Shown: positions 20,512-31,156, counted from the first letter of the stretch. The stretch: DNA of 64,000 nucleotides from Paenibacillus sp. CC-CFT747 (GCA_030323305.1 CP106741.1:1638001-1702000); one strand, 5' to 3'. The notes: generated by a model from the letters alone, not told the origin. Numbers and translations: made by a program.

Positions 20512-23240
20512 TTGCTAGACAAAGTACGACTTATCGCCTGTGCCTTTTTGATGATGGCCGGAACGCTTGCCGGATTCCAAACGGACCAAAAGGCTGAGGC
20601 CGCCGTTCCAGCCTGCTGCGACATCGCCACGACGAATCAAGCCAACAACACCATTGATCTGTATGATCCGGCTGTCGATGACTGGAACAGCCCGGATGCT
20701 CTGAAATGGTCCTGGAAGCCCAGCACGGCGCTGGGCTACTCGTCCGCGGAGGTAAGGCTGTGGGGCGGCCCCTCGGAGGCCAAACGGAAGGGAAGCGTCC
20801 TGGTCGCCACAGCCGGCCAATTGGCCACCATCGCCGCTTATCCTTCCGGCACCCGGATCTGGGCCGCGGACGTAGGCATAGGCAGCAATCCGCACTCCGC
20901 CGAGCTGCTGCCGAACGGCAACCTTGCCGTGGCGGCCAGTGACGGCAAGTGGATACGCGTCTATACTTCCTCTCAGGGCCCTAGCAGTGTGTCGTATGCC
21001 CAGTTCAATCTCGACTTCGCCCATGCGGCTCATTGGGACGTGGAGAATGAGCTGCTTTGGGTGATTGGATACGACAACGTGGCCAAGCAGCACATTATGA
21101 CCGGCCTTCGGGTAGGCGGTACGGATGCCAAGCCGACCTTGACGGAGGATACGAGCCGAAGAAGCCTTCTGCCGAGTCCTTGGGGACACGATATTACCCC
21201 GCATGCCGGCGACAGCAATAAGCTGTGGGTCAGCACTAATGCGGCCGTGTATGTGTATGACATTCCCGCCAAGTCGTTTACTCCGGCGCCGGAAGCAGCG
21301 AACCGCAGCTTTGTGAAATCGGTCGGCAGTCTGCCATCCGGCCAGATCGTCGAAGCCAGACCGGACAATGTCAAAACACCCCCGGGAGGCTGTACGGCCA
21401 ACGGCTGGTGCACCGATACCGTTGATTTCTATGCGCCCGATATGACCAGGACGGTGAGCGGCGCCGCTTTCTACAAGGCCCGCATCTGGGATGGCCCATC
21501 GGAGGAGCGGTTATCCGTTCTGAAGGGCCTGACGGCTATGGAAACTTTCTATACCGGTACGATGCCGGACGGAGGGCTGAAGCTGCCGGACTATTATTTC
21601 GTACAGGCAGCCAGTCCTCAGGACAATCTCATCCTCACCCGATTCCTCGATCCGGTTACCGGACGAAGCTATTTGGCGGTGGGTAACCCTTCTCTCACCC
21701 AGACCCAAATGCCGGTTATCCAATTCGACCCCGATCGTGATATTGAACAGGTCAAGGAAGTGTCGGCGGCAACCGGAGAAGAGGGGAAGCAAGCTACGAC
21801 AGCCAAACCGGTAAGCTTGAAAGCACCCTGCTACCCGGCGAGATGAAGCTGTATGCCCTGCCGGCCGGATTCCGCTATCAAGTTCCCCAGCAGCTTCCGC
21901 CAGAGCCTCCGGCGATCGGTCCCTACACGAATCTGGCCCTGCATAAAACGGTCACCGCCTCCAGTGACTACGGCCGGTCAGGCTGGTACGCACGTGCGGT
22001 AACGGATGGACAGCGAACCTCTACCGCAAGCTCCATGGGCTGGACCAGCTATAACGACATCAAGAAAAATCATACGGAATGGATCACCGTGGACATGGGG
22101 GCCAGCTACAAAATCAACACGCTCGACTTATACCCAAGGGCGGATGGCAAAAATACGGGATTGGGGTACCCGAAGGATTTCACCATCCAAGTTTCCGAGG
22201 ATAATGTGCATTGGTCGGTGGCCGCAAGCGGACATCAGGAGACAAGGCCAACCGGCATGATGGAATATACCTTTCCTATGACCTCGGCCCGTTATGTGAA
22301 GATCGAGGGCACTCAGTTGACAGGGGATCCTTTCGGCAACTATCACATGCAGTTTGCCGAGATCGAAATTTATTCCCGTACGGAGAGCCATCTTACCCTG
22401 GAGCTGAAGCCTTCCAAGCTGCTGGTTGGGAAAACCGGAGAACTCCACGTGTTCGGCTGGACCCCTGAAGGGGAAATCGACCCTTTGGACGGAGCTGTCG
22501 TGCGTTTCTCGAGCAGCAACCCGGCTGTAGCCGGCGTGGACGACAAAGGAACGGTAACCGCTAAGGCGGAAGGAGAGGCGGTTCTTACCGCGGAGGTTAC
22601 GAAAAGGAATGGAACCGTGGACAAAGGCGAATACGAGCTGATGGTCGAAAGCTTGCCTTCCCCTTGGAAAGCCGACTTCTACGGAAAAGCGTACGGGTTA
22701 ATCAACCCGGTCGAGGATGGGTTCCGGATACGGGCAAACGGACTGGGCCACGGGCCAGAGGAAGACGACCTCGTGTACCTGTACCAAGACTTCACGACCG
22801 AGAATCCCGTCACCGTGACGAGCGTAATCGATTCGGTCTATCGAACCGCGAACGGCCGAGACGGCAGTGCCGGAATCATGTTCCGGAACGGCAGCGAGGC
22901 GGATGCCTCGGGATCGTTCGTCTCCTTAACGGTTAATCCGCAAGGACGCATCGTGATGACGGCCCGTACCGAAGCCGGAACGGTTCAGGAGCTGAAAGGA
23001 CCTTATACCGTGTTCCCTGTTGAGTTGAAGCTGGTCAAAACCGGAAACCGGTTCACCGGATTCTACAAAAAGGAAGGGGCTTGGATACCGGTAAGCGGGA
23101 ATCCCGGCCATTCGGGAATAACGGTTAATATGGGCAAGGCGATTAAAGCGGGGATGGCGGTATTCTCGGAAGAATCCGAGCTCTATACGGCTGCCAGCGT
23201 ATCGCAAATCCGTTTCGAATCAGGCCCGGGAAGACCTTAG
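20512..23240 (+). CDS. Large secreted DUF6528-like protein with F5/8C, Big-like and C-terminal sandwich domains (one frameshift)
   Basis: About 909 residues from a TTG preceded by AGGAGGAGG. Signal peptide to about QKAEA. Propeller-like domain ~35-330 with NPHSAELLPNGNLAVAASDG, WIRVYTSSQGP, PWGHDITPHAGDSNKLWVST, FVKSVGSLPSGQIVEA and AAFYKARIWDGP. A shift near 21785 is followed by F5/8C (HTEWITVDMGASYKINTLDL; YHMQFAEIEIYS), a bacterial Ig-like domain (SSNPAVAGVDDKGTVTAKAE) and a ~190-residue beta-sandwich resembling GH43/DUF1349 C-terminal domains. Only 39 bases separate it from the upstream paralogue, so they form an operon. Architecture is typical of a polysaccharide-degrading enzyme, but the main domain is uncharacterised. 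Confidence 0.8.
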
Positions 23241-23291
23241 GGGGACCGGCGAATAGTCCTTCTGTTGCGGTGTCGATCTCATGCTGAAAGA

Positions 23292-23316
23292 AGCCCCAGG
23301 AACGTATCCTGGGGCT
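23292..23316 (+). terminator. Probable terminator after the secreted DUF6528-like genes
   Basis: AGCCCCAGGA-ACGTA-TCCTGGGGCT perfect 10-bp stem followed by a weak CTTC tract. Confidence 0.6.
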
Positions 23317-23354
23317 CTTCGCTGTCATGCGCAGCTGGCTTAATGAGCTATGCT

Positions 23355-25119
23355 TTATTTAGAAGGAGCGACTGCCTTCCACGTCCGCCCTCCGTCCGAG
23401 GTTTGCATGACCTGCCCCGCCGAGACGAGTAGTCCGTTCCGGGCATCGGAGAAGATCACCGAAGCCAGCTGCAGGGCCGGCGAATCCTGGATCCTCTCCC
23501 ACCGTTTGCCCCCGTCCACGGACCGGTAAAGCCGGCCCTGCTCTCCATCCAGCAGCCACAGATGATCCGGATCACCTAGGATCGGGAGGGTCGGTCCGGT
23601 TATGGCCGGGCCCTCCGAGTATCCGACGGGAGCGCCGGAAGGGATCTGTCTCCACGAATCTCCTCCATCCGAGCTGCGGTACCATACGGTGCCCGTTACC
23701 GAGTTGTCTTTCTTCCGGTAGGTAACCGGGAGGACTCCTTCTTGTCCGTTCTTCCCGAAGAATTGAGGGGCCGTTTCCGCCGTGTAGATAACATCATCCC
23801 CTTCCGGGGGCAGCTCCCACTTTACAGGCTTCCAGGTGACTCCCCCATCCAGCGTCCGATAGAGAATGGGCTCTCTTCCCGGAGCGTTGTGAAAGCTGAT
23901 CCATCCTTCCTTGGCATTGCGGAAGACCAAGGAGGAGGGATTTCCTTGATCCAGTCCTCTTTCCATGGCCGTTCGGGTCGTCCAAGTCCGGCCGCCGTCT
24001 TCCGTGGCAAGCAGGACCATGTGGACAGGCCCGGTGGCAGGATCCGAGCTGATCAGGGCGTATCCCGTCCGGTCATCTATAAAATAGAAGTCAGACGCCG
24101 TATTTACCCCCGCATCCTGCCATTGGGCTGGAGCCGGGAAAGCCCGCCGCTCCCAGGACCTCCCGCCGTCCGACGTATGGAGGAGGCTCCAGCGGCTTAA
24201 CGCGTCCTTCTCCTCTTCCGCTGACGCCGCTTGCGGCCGCTCGACCAGCCAGGCATGCTCGCCATCCAAGGCATAAGCAAAATGGAACGCTTGAGAAGTA
24301 AAGCCTGAAGGAGAGCGGTCCAGCCAATCCTCCCCCCGTTTACGGATTGCCATAACCGGCTGCCCACGGCCCAGATTCCCTTGTTTCCCGACTGCTTGAG
24401 GAGGAGACGGGCTTCCTTGTCTTCCTGGAGGGAATCCGGGAGCTCCCCTGCCTCATCAGCTGGAACAGATAACCGCCACTGGGTGTTCTTCAGCTCTTCA
24501 TAGCGGGTTTTGCCATCCAAACCCTTATACGCCAGCGTCCATACGGCGGCTTTCCCTTCCTGCCAGCGGATGAGCAGTTGTCCGTACACCTGTCCCGCTT
24601 CCAGTCCTTTGGAATCGGCCCAGGCCGTCAATCCCGCTTGCGCCGGCAGCTCGTGACCCGGCTTCACCCCATAATCATACCTCCAGGCGGACTCTTTGCC
24701 TAAATCGCCCGTTAATGTTACGAACTGTCCCCCTAACAGCCTCTTAATCTCCTCCGGTCCCAGGCCGGGTCTCATCATCCCCCGGATTCGATTAACTGCA
24801 AAAGGAGGGGCCAGCGTTTCGATTTCGGTTTTCGGGGTGTCCGGGACCTCTTCCCCCGAAGGCCCCCTCTCTTCCAGCGAGGAAAGGGACCATTCGGCCG
24901 GCTCCACCGGCGAGATATTTGCCTTCTCGTTCACCCCATACAGAAGTATCCCGGCGAGAACCGCAGCCGCTCCCCCGCTATCCGAAATAACCCCTTCGGC
25001 CTCGAGTGGGGCCGGTGGATGGACTGCCTCACCGAATCCGCCATTTTCGGGGTAAACCCGCCGCTGCGAAAAGGGTCCTTCGCCGCACGGCCATACCATT
25101 CCGGTCGGTTATCGTTCAT
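23355..25119 (-). CDS. Putative anti-sigma membrane protein with external YCF48-like propeller (two frameshifts)
   Basis: About 590 residues. The ATG overlaps the sigma factor stop (ATGA), so the two are coupled. Residues 1-48 are cytosolic (FRSGGFTPKMADSVRQSIH). No HxxxCxxC zinc motif is present. One helix follows after restoring a base in a GGGGG run near 24978 (LFRIAGGAAAVLAGILLYGV). Outside are a ~130-residue region and then Asp-box blades HTSDGGRSWERR, ATEDGGRTWTTR, RTLDGGVTWKPV, RSSDGGDSWRQI, RSVDGGKRWERI and QTSDGGRTWKAV. A second shift lies near 24340. Position and topology suggest an anti-sigma factor whose sensor is a beta-propeller; this role is inferred. Confidence 0.7.
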
Positions 25120-25651
25120 TGCCCCTCCTCCTCCTGCAAAGCCTTCGTCACCTTAGCCCGCGCCCGATGCAGCCTGGACTTAACGGTGCCCACCGAGACG
25201 TGCAGCATGCCGGCGATCTCCTCCATCGACATCCCATGCTGCATGTCCAATAACAAAACCTCGCGAAAAGGAACCGGAAGCCGCAGCACGGCACGCCAAA
25301 TTCCATCGGCCACCTCCGCATCCAGGAAAGCCTCCTCCGCCGACCGGACGCTGCCTTGTCTCTGGATCCTGTCCAGCAGCGTTACCCGCCGGATAAAAGC
25401 GGACCTCCGGTGATTCAGCGCCAGATTGCGGGTAATGCGAAGCAGCCAGGTCTTCACCGTCGCCTCCCCCGAAAATTACCGATGCTGCGGTAAGCCCGCA
25501 GAAACACCTCTTGAGAAAGGTCATCCGCGGCATGCCGGTCTCCCGTCAGAAAATACGCATAGTTCCAGATGTCCTTGCCGTAGTCCTTCATCAGGCCATC
25601 GAGGGTGCCGGAATTCATGTTGGCGGTATAGATCAAGTACTCATAGCTCAC
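25116..25651 (-). CDS. ECF (extracytoplasmic function) sigma factor (one frameshift)
   Basis: About 178 residues. Region 2 reads LMKDYGKDIWNYAYFLTGDR and DDLSQEVFLRAYRSIGNFRG. Region 4 reads LRLPVPFREVLLLDMQHGMS, MEEIAGMLHVSVGTVKSRLH and RARAKV, the sigma4 helix-turn-helix. The frame breaks near 25465 between them. GTG 25651 is chosen because AGGGGGAA stands 7 bases before it; the next in-frame ATG has no ribosome site. Cytosolic RNA polymerase subunit, probably controlled by the membrane protein whose start codon overlaps this stop. Confidence 0.9.
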
Positions 25652-25742
25652 GGTCCATTCCCCCTGCCTAAACAGACACGACTGCCTTACCGAAAGTTCC
25701 CGGCGGGACAAACTTTTTGAAAGGCGTCTATTAAGCCATCCT

Positions 25743-26204
25743 CTAGAAGCTCTTGGCCACCATCAGATACAGAATCACCACCGGAAGCAAGGTAGCGGCG
25801 ATGCCAAAGACCGCCCAATAGCGGGAAGCTCTCCGGTAGGCGTCCGTCAAGGCTCCCGCCGTGACCGACTCGGCGCTGTAACGGATCATCCTCCGCTGGA
25901 GGGGAATCAAAATAGCCAGCCAGATGACACCGGTTACGGCGAACAGAATGAGCGAAACACTCAGCCAGCTGAACCCTGACATCGGCCATCCCCCTTGGAC
26001 CGCCATCGTGACCCCCGAGGCCACCAGGAGCGCAAGACCCGGAAGCGTGAACACATAATCCGCAAGCATGACATTCTTCGCGGTACCGTGCACAATCACC
26101 GGGTCTTGGCCGAGGTCCGCCCGCACCTTCCAGAACGCCGCCGTGATAATATTCCCCACGAAAAGAACCACCCCGATCAAATGAACCGCCAGCCACCCGC
26201 TCAT
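25743..26204 (-). CDS. DUF2269 family integral membrane protein
   Basis: Intact, 153 residues, four transmembrane helices at about 4-22, 46-68, 78-100 and 127-148. WLAVHLIGVVLFVGNIITAA at the N-terminus is typical of DUF2269. The function of the family is unknown. Its ATG overlaps the TGA of the upstream TetR-type regulator (ATGA), so the regulator and this protein are translated together. Confidence 0.8.
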   Translation of the reverse strand: MSGWLAVHLIGVVLFVGNIITAAFWKVRADLGQDPVIVHGTAKNVMLADYVFTLPGLALLVASGVTMAVQGGWPMSGFSWLSVSLILFAVTGVIWLAILIPLQRRMIRYSAESVTAGALTDAYRRASRYWAVFGIAATLLPVVILYLMVAKSF

Positions 26205-26817
26205 TGGCCTTCTCTCCCTTCTTTAGCGCCCGCCTGAAGCATATCCGCGATGAACCGGGCGAAATCTCCCTTACGCCTCTCGCCCTGACCAACCGGCAGG
26301 GACGACCGCACCCTTACCCCCAGCGCCATCAGCACGAACAGCTCCGATGTCCGTTCCGCGTCCACAGAGACGGGAATCACCCCGTGCTCCTGCCCCGTTA
26401 CAATCCAATGCTTGGACAAGCTTAACGAGCGCTCATAGAAGGCCGCCAGCACCTCCGCTACAAGCGGCTGATCCTCTCTTCCGAGCAAATACATCAGAGC
26501 CTTGTTGGTGACACTCTGCGGCTCCTCCAGCTCCGACAGGCCTTCGGCAATCCGCTGCATCGGCCCTTCAAACGTGTGATTCCCCGACTGTACCTCTTGC
26601 TGAAAACGATCGTTGGTGGCTTCTAGCTGCTGCTGAAGCACCCAGGCGAAAATTTCGTCCTTGCTCTTTACATAATGAAAAATCGCCCCTTTGACAAGCC
26701 CGTCCGCTCCATGATGTCGTTCATGGTTACCGCGTGGCAGCCTTTCTCGACGATGAGCTCCCGGGCCGCCTCCAGCAAAGCCCTTGTCGTCTGCTGCCGG
26801 CGCTCTTCCTGCTTCAT
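26201..26817 (-). CDS. TetR/AcrR family transcriptional regulator (one frameshift)
   Basis: About 206 residues from an ATG preceded by AAGGAGGAG. The N-terminal helix-turn-helix reads RALLEAARELIVEKGCHAVT and then MNDIMERTGLSKGAIFHYVK. The break is in a GGGG run near 26690, where one missing G yields SKGAIFHYVKSKDEIF. The C-terminal ligand domain is intact (NKALMYLLGREDQPLVAEVL). It probably represses its own operon with the DUF2269 gene. Ligand unknown. Confidence 0.9.
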
Positions 26818-26960
26818 TGCCGCTCCTCCTTTGGAAGGTTTTGTATTTCTTATAACGCTATTATAAATACAGACCGTCGGTTTGTAAATAGAGGTACAAT
26901 AAAAAGCTTCCGCAGGCTGGGAGAAAGCCGCGAAAGCCTTAAAAAGAATACCAGTATTCG

Positions 26961-28145
26961 TTACCGCCGGCTGCCGGCGACCGGATAATTTTTAACCCCG
27001 AAGACGAAGGTGCTCGGAATGGGCACGATGGCTTGATCCGGCAGTAGCCTCAGCTCCCGGAAGCGTTCGAGGAGCGTCTGCACGGCAATTTTTCCTTCCA
27101 GGCGGGCAAGCGGGGCGCCCAGGCAGAAGTGAATGCCGAAGCCGAAGGACATATGTACGTTAGGCTTGCGATAGAGGTCGAACCGGTCCGGCTCGGCGAA
27201 CTTGGCCCCATCCCGGTTGGCTGTCCCGATCCAGGAGATGACCTGCTGTCCCGCCCGGATCGTATGGTCTCCCAGCGGAACATCCCGGGCCGCCACGCGT
27301 CCGACCGAAACGATCGGAGGATAGTAGCGCAGCACTTCCTCGATGAAGCCCGTCATCCCCTCCGGGGATGCGGCGAGCTCCTCCTGCAGCCGGGGCTGCT
27401 CCGTCAGAACCCGGAAGGCGTTCGTAATCAGGTTGGTCGTCGTTTCATTGCCGGCGGCCAGGAGCAGGATACAGAAGCTGATCAGCTCCCGTTCGGTCAG
27501 CCTCTCGCCTTCCACCCGTGCGGCGAGCAGCGCTGAAATCAGGTCGTCCTTAGGCTGACGGGCACGAAGCTCCAGCAGGGCCCGGAAGTAATGCATCAGC
27601 TCCTCGAGAACGGCCGCCCGCTTGCGGTTGATCCGCTCGAACGCTTCGTCGGTCAAGTCCTCCGCGCTCTCGACCAGAGCATCGGACCACCGCTTGAAGT
27701 CCGCGCGGTCCTCGGCCGGCGCTCCCAAGAGCTCGGCGATAACGATCACGGGCAGAGGGGTGGCGTAGCCGGCCACCACGTCCAGCTCCTCTCCGCTTCC
27801 CGCGTCCAGCAGCTCATCCGCGATGGCCTGAATCCGCAGGGCAAGCGCTTGGACGGCCCTCGGCGTGAACGCCTTGTTCACCAGCTCGCGCATCTGGGTA
27901 TGCTTCGGCGGGTCCATGAACAGCAGGTTCTCTCCTCCCGCGCCACTCCGTACGGAAGAGAAGGCTTGCGGGTCCTTCAGAATCCGCTGGACGTCCTCAT
28001 ACCGGAAAACATCCCAGCATCCCCGGGAGGAATCGTAACGGATGGGCGTTTCTTGCGCCAGCTTCGACAGAACCCCGAACGGATTCAGCCGCTTCTCCAC
28101 CGAATCCAGCTCCGGCATGGCGAGCAGATTGGCGTACTTTTGCAT
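26961..28145 (-). CDS. Cytochrome P450, CYP107-like
   Basis: Intact, 394 residues. The I-helix motif is LLAAGNETTTNLI (acid-Thr pair shifted to E-T-T), the K-helix ExxR is EEVLR, and the haem loop is FGFGIHFCLGAPLAR with the Cys thiolate ligand. Soluble bacterial class, resembling Bacillus YjiB/CYP107 enzymes, which hydroxylate fatty acids, steroids or secondary metabolites. No ferredoxin, reductase or biosynthetic genes adjoin it, so the substrate is open and redox partners must come from elsewhere. ATG 28145 follows AAGGAGCTG. Confidence 0.92.
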   Translation of the reverse strand: MQKYANLLAMPELDSVEKRLNPFGVLSKLAQETPIRYDSSRGCWDVFRYEDVQRILKDPQAFSSVRSGAGGENLLFMDPPKHTQMRELVNKAFTPRAVQALALRIQAIADELLDAGSGEELDVVAGYATPLPVIVIAELLGAPAEDRADFKRWSDALVESAEDLTDEAFERINRKRAAVLEELMHYFRALLELRARQPKDDLISALLAARVEGERLTERELISFCILLLAAGNETTTNLITNAFRVLTEQPRLQEELAASPEGMTGFIEEVLRYYPPIVSVGRVAARDVPLGDHTIRAGQQVISWIGTANRDGAKFAEPDRFDLYRKPNVHMSFGFGIHFCLGAPLARLEGKIAVQTLLERFRELRLLPDQAIVPIPSTFVFGVKNYPVAGSRR

Positions 28146-28229
28146 GGGATCAGCTCCTTGTTCCAGATGGTGATCCCCCTTTAGGCTTGGTTTAGCTCTT
28201 TCCCTTCCCCTTTTCAAAAGGGCGGATTT

Positions 28230-28822
28230 CTAATCATCCATTCCCTTGCCTTCAAGAATATGCGGCAAATATTTTTCAATCCTTGCTTCCCGGGTTTTGG
28301 ACTGTTTGGCCTTAGAAAAATGAAGCAGGTACGCCCTTTGCCGTCCCGGCGTCAAAGCTTCAAAAGCCGTTTTCAAGTCAGGGATTTCCACGAATTTATT
28401 TTGCAGCTCTTCCGGAATGTCATATTCCGTGTTCTTCTTATAGGTCACCTGCAGGCCGGCTTTTTCCACTTCAATGGCTTCATCTATATAGGCTCCCAAA
28501 ATAAGCTGCATCTCCTCTATTTGGGAAACACTGGTGAACCGGATTTGGCGTGCTGCCTGTACATTTTCCGTTTGCTGGACGAGAATGCCATGGGATCCTT
28601 TAACAAGGCCCCTTTGTGAAACAAAAGCGCACAGTAATCTTTAAAGCCATGGATCAATACGATGTTTTTATCCTGATGCGTATAACAAGGATGCATCCAC
28701 TTGAAATCCTCGGTCAAGTCGCAGTCCAGCACGATCTCCCTCAACAGCTCAAATTCTTCCTTCCACTTTTTATCCTTTCTAAAAAATGGATCAATCTTAG
28801 GATTCCTTTCCCCTTTGGTCAT
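28230..28822 (-). CDS. YdeI/DUF1801 family protein (one frameshift)
   Basis: About 196 residues when a break near 28590 is repaired. The first half (FRKDKKWKEEFELLREIVLD; NIVLIHGFKDYCALLFHKGA) is the DUF1801 YdhG-like domain. The second half (LTPGRQRAYLLHFSKAKQSK; TREARIEKYLPHILEGKG) is the YdeI/OmpD-associated domain. Bacillus YdeI has been linked to antimicrobial-peptide tolerance; the biochemical role is not known. ATG 28822 follows AAAAGGGGAG. Confidence 0.85.
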
Positions 28823-28841
28823 CGAGGCTCCCCTTTTCGGC

Positions 28842-29348
28842 TTAATTCGGCAGGTTCTTTTCCATAACAAAATCATCCATAACATATCCGTTCCCGATAT
28901 CCGCTACCTCTTCCCGTACGGTTCGAAAGCCTTTCTTCTCATAGACCGCAATACTGGATTCGTTATGCCGATTGACCGTGAGCCAAATAGCCCTTAGGTT
29001 TCGTTCTTTACCCAGCTGCTCCAGGAAGGCCATCGCTTGGCTGCCATAGCCGCGCCCCCGGTGCTCCTTGCCTATATAGAATTTGCTGAGGAAGAGCTTC
29101 TCCTCTACTGGTTTGACCGCCATATATCCGACCGTTAAGGCCCCTTCTCGCTGGATTAAATAATAGTCGTACCCCTGATCATAGATCTGCTCGGTAATCG
29201 CGGGAACCGATTGATACTTGCCTATCATGTACTCGATCTGCTCGATTGTAATAATGGATACGTAATAGTCACACCATATTTCTGCCGCCACTCGGGCCAC
29301 CTCAGCAATTTCTTCCGCCGTCTTCACTTGGGTAAACCTAAGCTTCAT
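28842..29348 (-). CDS. GNAT family N-acetyltransferase
   Basis: Intact, about 168 residues from MKLRFTQVKTAEEIAEVARV. Acetyl-CoA pyrophosphate loop is IGKEHRGRGYGSQAM, matching R/Q-x-x-G-x-G/A. The following NRHNESSIAVYEKKGFR is the conserved C-terminal strand. The ATG at 29348 matches usual family starts; the frame extends upstream without a good ribosome site. Acetyl acceptor unknown. It runs in the same direction as the YdeI gene 19 bases downstream. Confidence 0.85.
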   Translation of the reverse strand: MKLRFTQVKTAEEIAEVARVAAEIWCDYYVSIITIEQIEYMIGKYQSVPAITEQIYDQGYDYYLIQREGALTVGYMAVKPVEEKLFLSKFYIGKEHRGRGYGSQAMAFLEQLGKERNLRAIWLTVNRHNESSIAVYEKKGFRTVREEVADIGNGYVMDDFVMEKNLPN

Positions 29349-29514
29349 GCGATGCGCCTGCCTTTTCAAAATTTCTCTTACTTTCCCTTCTCCTACCATA
29401 TCATAAAATTCAGCAGCTGGCAGATTCGGGACCGTCGAGTCCAAGAAAACCACAAAACAAAAGAAGACGGAAGAAAACCTGATTTTATTACGCTTTCATC
29501 GAGGCGGAAGGGCC
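29349..29514. other. Intergenic sequence before the SulP promoter
   Basis: Mostly upstream extension of the acetyltransferase frame, then AT-rich sequence. I see no separate gene or clear site before the promoter at 29515. Confidence 0.3.
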
Positions 29515-29543
29515 TCGTCACCGACGGATCATCCCTGTATAAT
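29515..29543 (+). promoter_or_regulatory. Probable sigma-A promoter and ~160-base leader of the first SulP gene
   Basis: A perfect TATAAT at 29538-29543 with TCGTCA 17 bases upstream. The leader that follows contains GAACGGACCCG twice, about 51 bases apart, and a CTGAC/GTCAG hairpin shortly before the ribosome site. Confidence 0.5.
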
Positions 29544-29702
29544 GGGGACTAGTGATCGAACGGACCCGGCTGACCTGGAAGAGGAAAGCCTCGCAGTGAA
29601 CGAATTGGACTGGAACGGACCCGCTCTCCATGGGAGAACTATTTTCGATTTGCGCTGACCGCCAAGCTTCCAGTCAGAGCTAGATAAGGAGTGAACCTTT
29701 TT

Positions 29703-31156
29703 TTGCTGTACTCAAAAATGAAAAACCACTGGTTCTTTAACATCCGCCGGGACGTGCTGGCCGGGATGACGGTGGCCTTCGCCCTTATTCCGGAAGCCAT
29801 CGCCTTCTCCATTCTGGCCGGAGTAGATCCGATGGTCGGCTTGTACGCTTCCTTCTGTATTGCCGTCACCATCTCCTTCGTCGGCGGCCGCATGGGCATG
29901 ATCTCCGCCGCCACCGGTGCCATGGCTTCTTTGATGGGACCCATTATCGCCAGCTACGGCTTGGAATATCTATTCGCCGCCTCGATCCTGACCGGAATCA
30001 TCCAGTACCTGATGGGGGTTCTCAAGTTCGGCCGGTTCATCAGCTTCATCCCCCACTCGGTCGTCACCGGCTTCGTCAACGCTCTGGCCATCATTATTTT
30101 CATGGCCCAGCTTCCGAATTTCGAGGGAGCCGGATGGGTGATGTACGCCATGGTGGCGGGCACGCTCCTGGTGGTCTACGGACTTCCGCTGCTGACCAAA
30201 GCCGTTCCTTCCGCTCTCGTGGCCATTATTGTGATGACCATTGTTGCCGTCACCTTTCACCTTGATTTGCGGACCGTCGGTGATATGGGAACCATCACCC
30301 AGGCGCTTCCTTCCTCCACATTCCCGATATCGGCTTGTCCTTTCAGACGCTGCTGAATCTTCTTCCGTTCTCGATTGCTCTGGCGATCGTAGGGATAACC
30401 GAGTCGCTTATGACCGCCACCATCGTCGATGAAATGACGGAGACTAAGAGCGACAAGAACAAAGAAGTGAGGGGCCAGGGACTGGCGAACATCGTATCCG
30501 GGTTCTTCGGCGGAATGGCGGGGTGCGCCATGATCGGCCAGACCGTCATCAACGTGAAATCAGGCGGCCGCTCCCGGTTGTCGACGTTCGTCGCCGGAAC
30601 GTTCCTGCTCATTCTGATCCTCGCGCTTGGGGATGTCGTGAAGCAGATTCCCATGGCCGCACTCGTCGGCGTCATGATCATGGTATCGGCCAGCACCTTC
30701 GATTGGGGCTCCATCCGGACGCTGAACCGGATCCCCCGCAGCGATGCGCTCGTCATGGTCCTCACCGTGGTGATTGTGGTGGCCACTCATAATCTGGCCA
30801 TCGGCGTTCTGTCGGGAGTGGCCCTCAGCGCCCTTATCTTCGGATGGCGGTCCGCCCGGATCCATGCCCCATCCTCCGTTGACCCTACGGGAACAAAGGT
30901 CTACCGGATCACGGGACAGCTCTTCTTTGGAACGATGCTGCATTTTGCCGACCTATTCCCTTACAAGGAAGACCCCGATTCCATCCGGATCGACTTCAGT
31001 GCATCTCATGTATGGGACCACTCGGCCATCACGGCGATCGCCAAGGTGATGGCGAAGTACGAGCAGCTTGGCAAGAAGGTAACGATTGTCGGGCTTAACG
31101 AGGAAAGCCAGCAGCTCGTGGACAGAGTCGGACTGGCCGTTCCTTCGGGCCATTAA
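29703..31156 (+). CDS. SulP family anion transporter with STAS domain (one frameshift)
   Basis: About 485 residues. The N-terminal transmembrane core shows [20 protein letters not shown], the SulP signature. [20 protein letters not shown] and [20 protein letters not shown] follow. The C-terminal cytosolic STAS domain begins [20 protein letters not shown]. The frame breaks near 30318 ([16 protein letters not shown] restored). It probably imports sulfate or bicarbonate, or another small oxyanion. The TTG at 29703 is chosen because TAAGGAG lies ~11 bases before it; an in-frame ATG at 29718 is the alternative. Confidence 0.88.
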
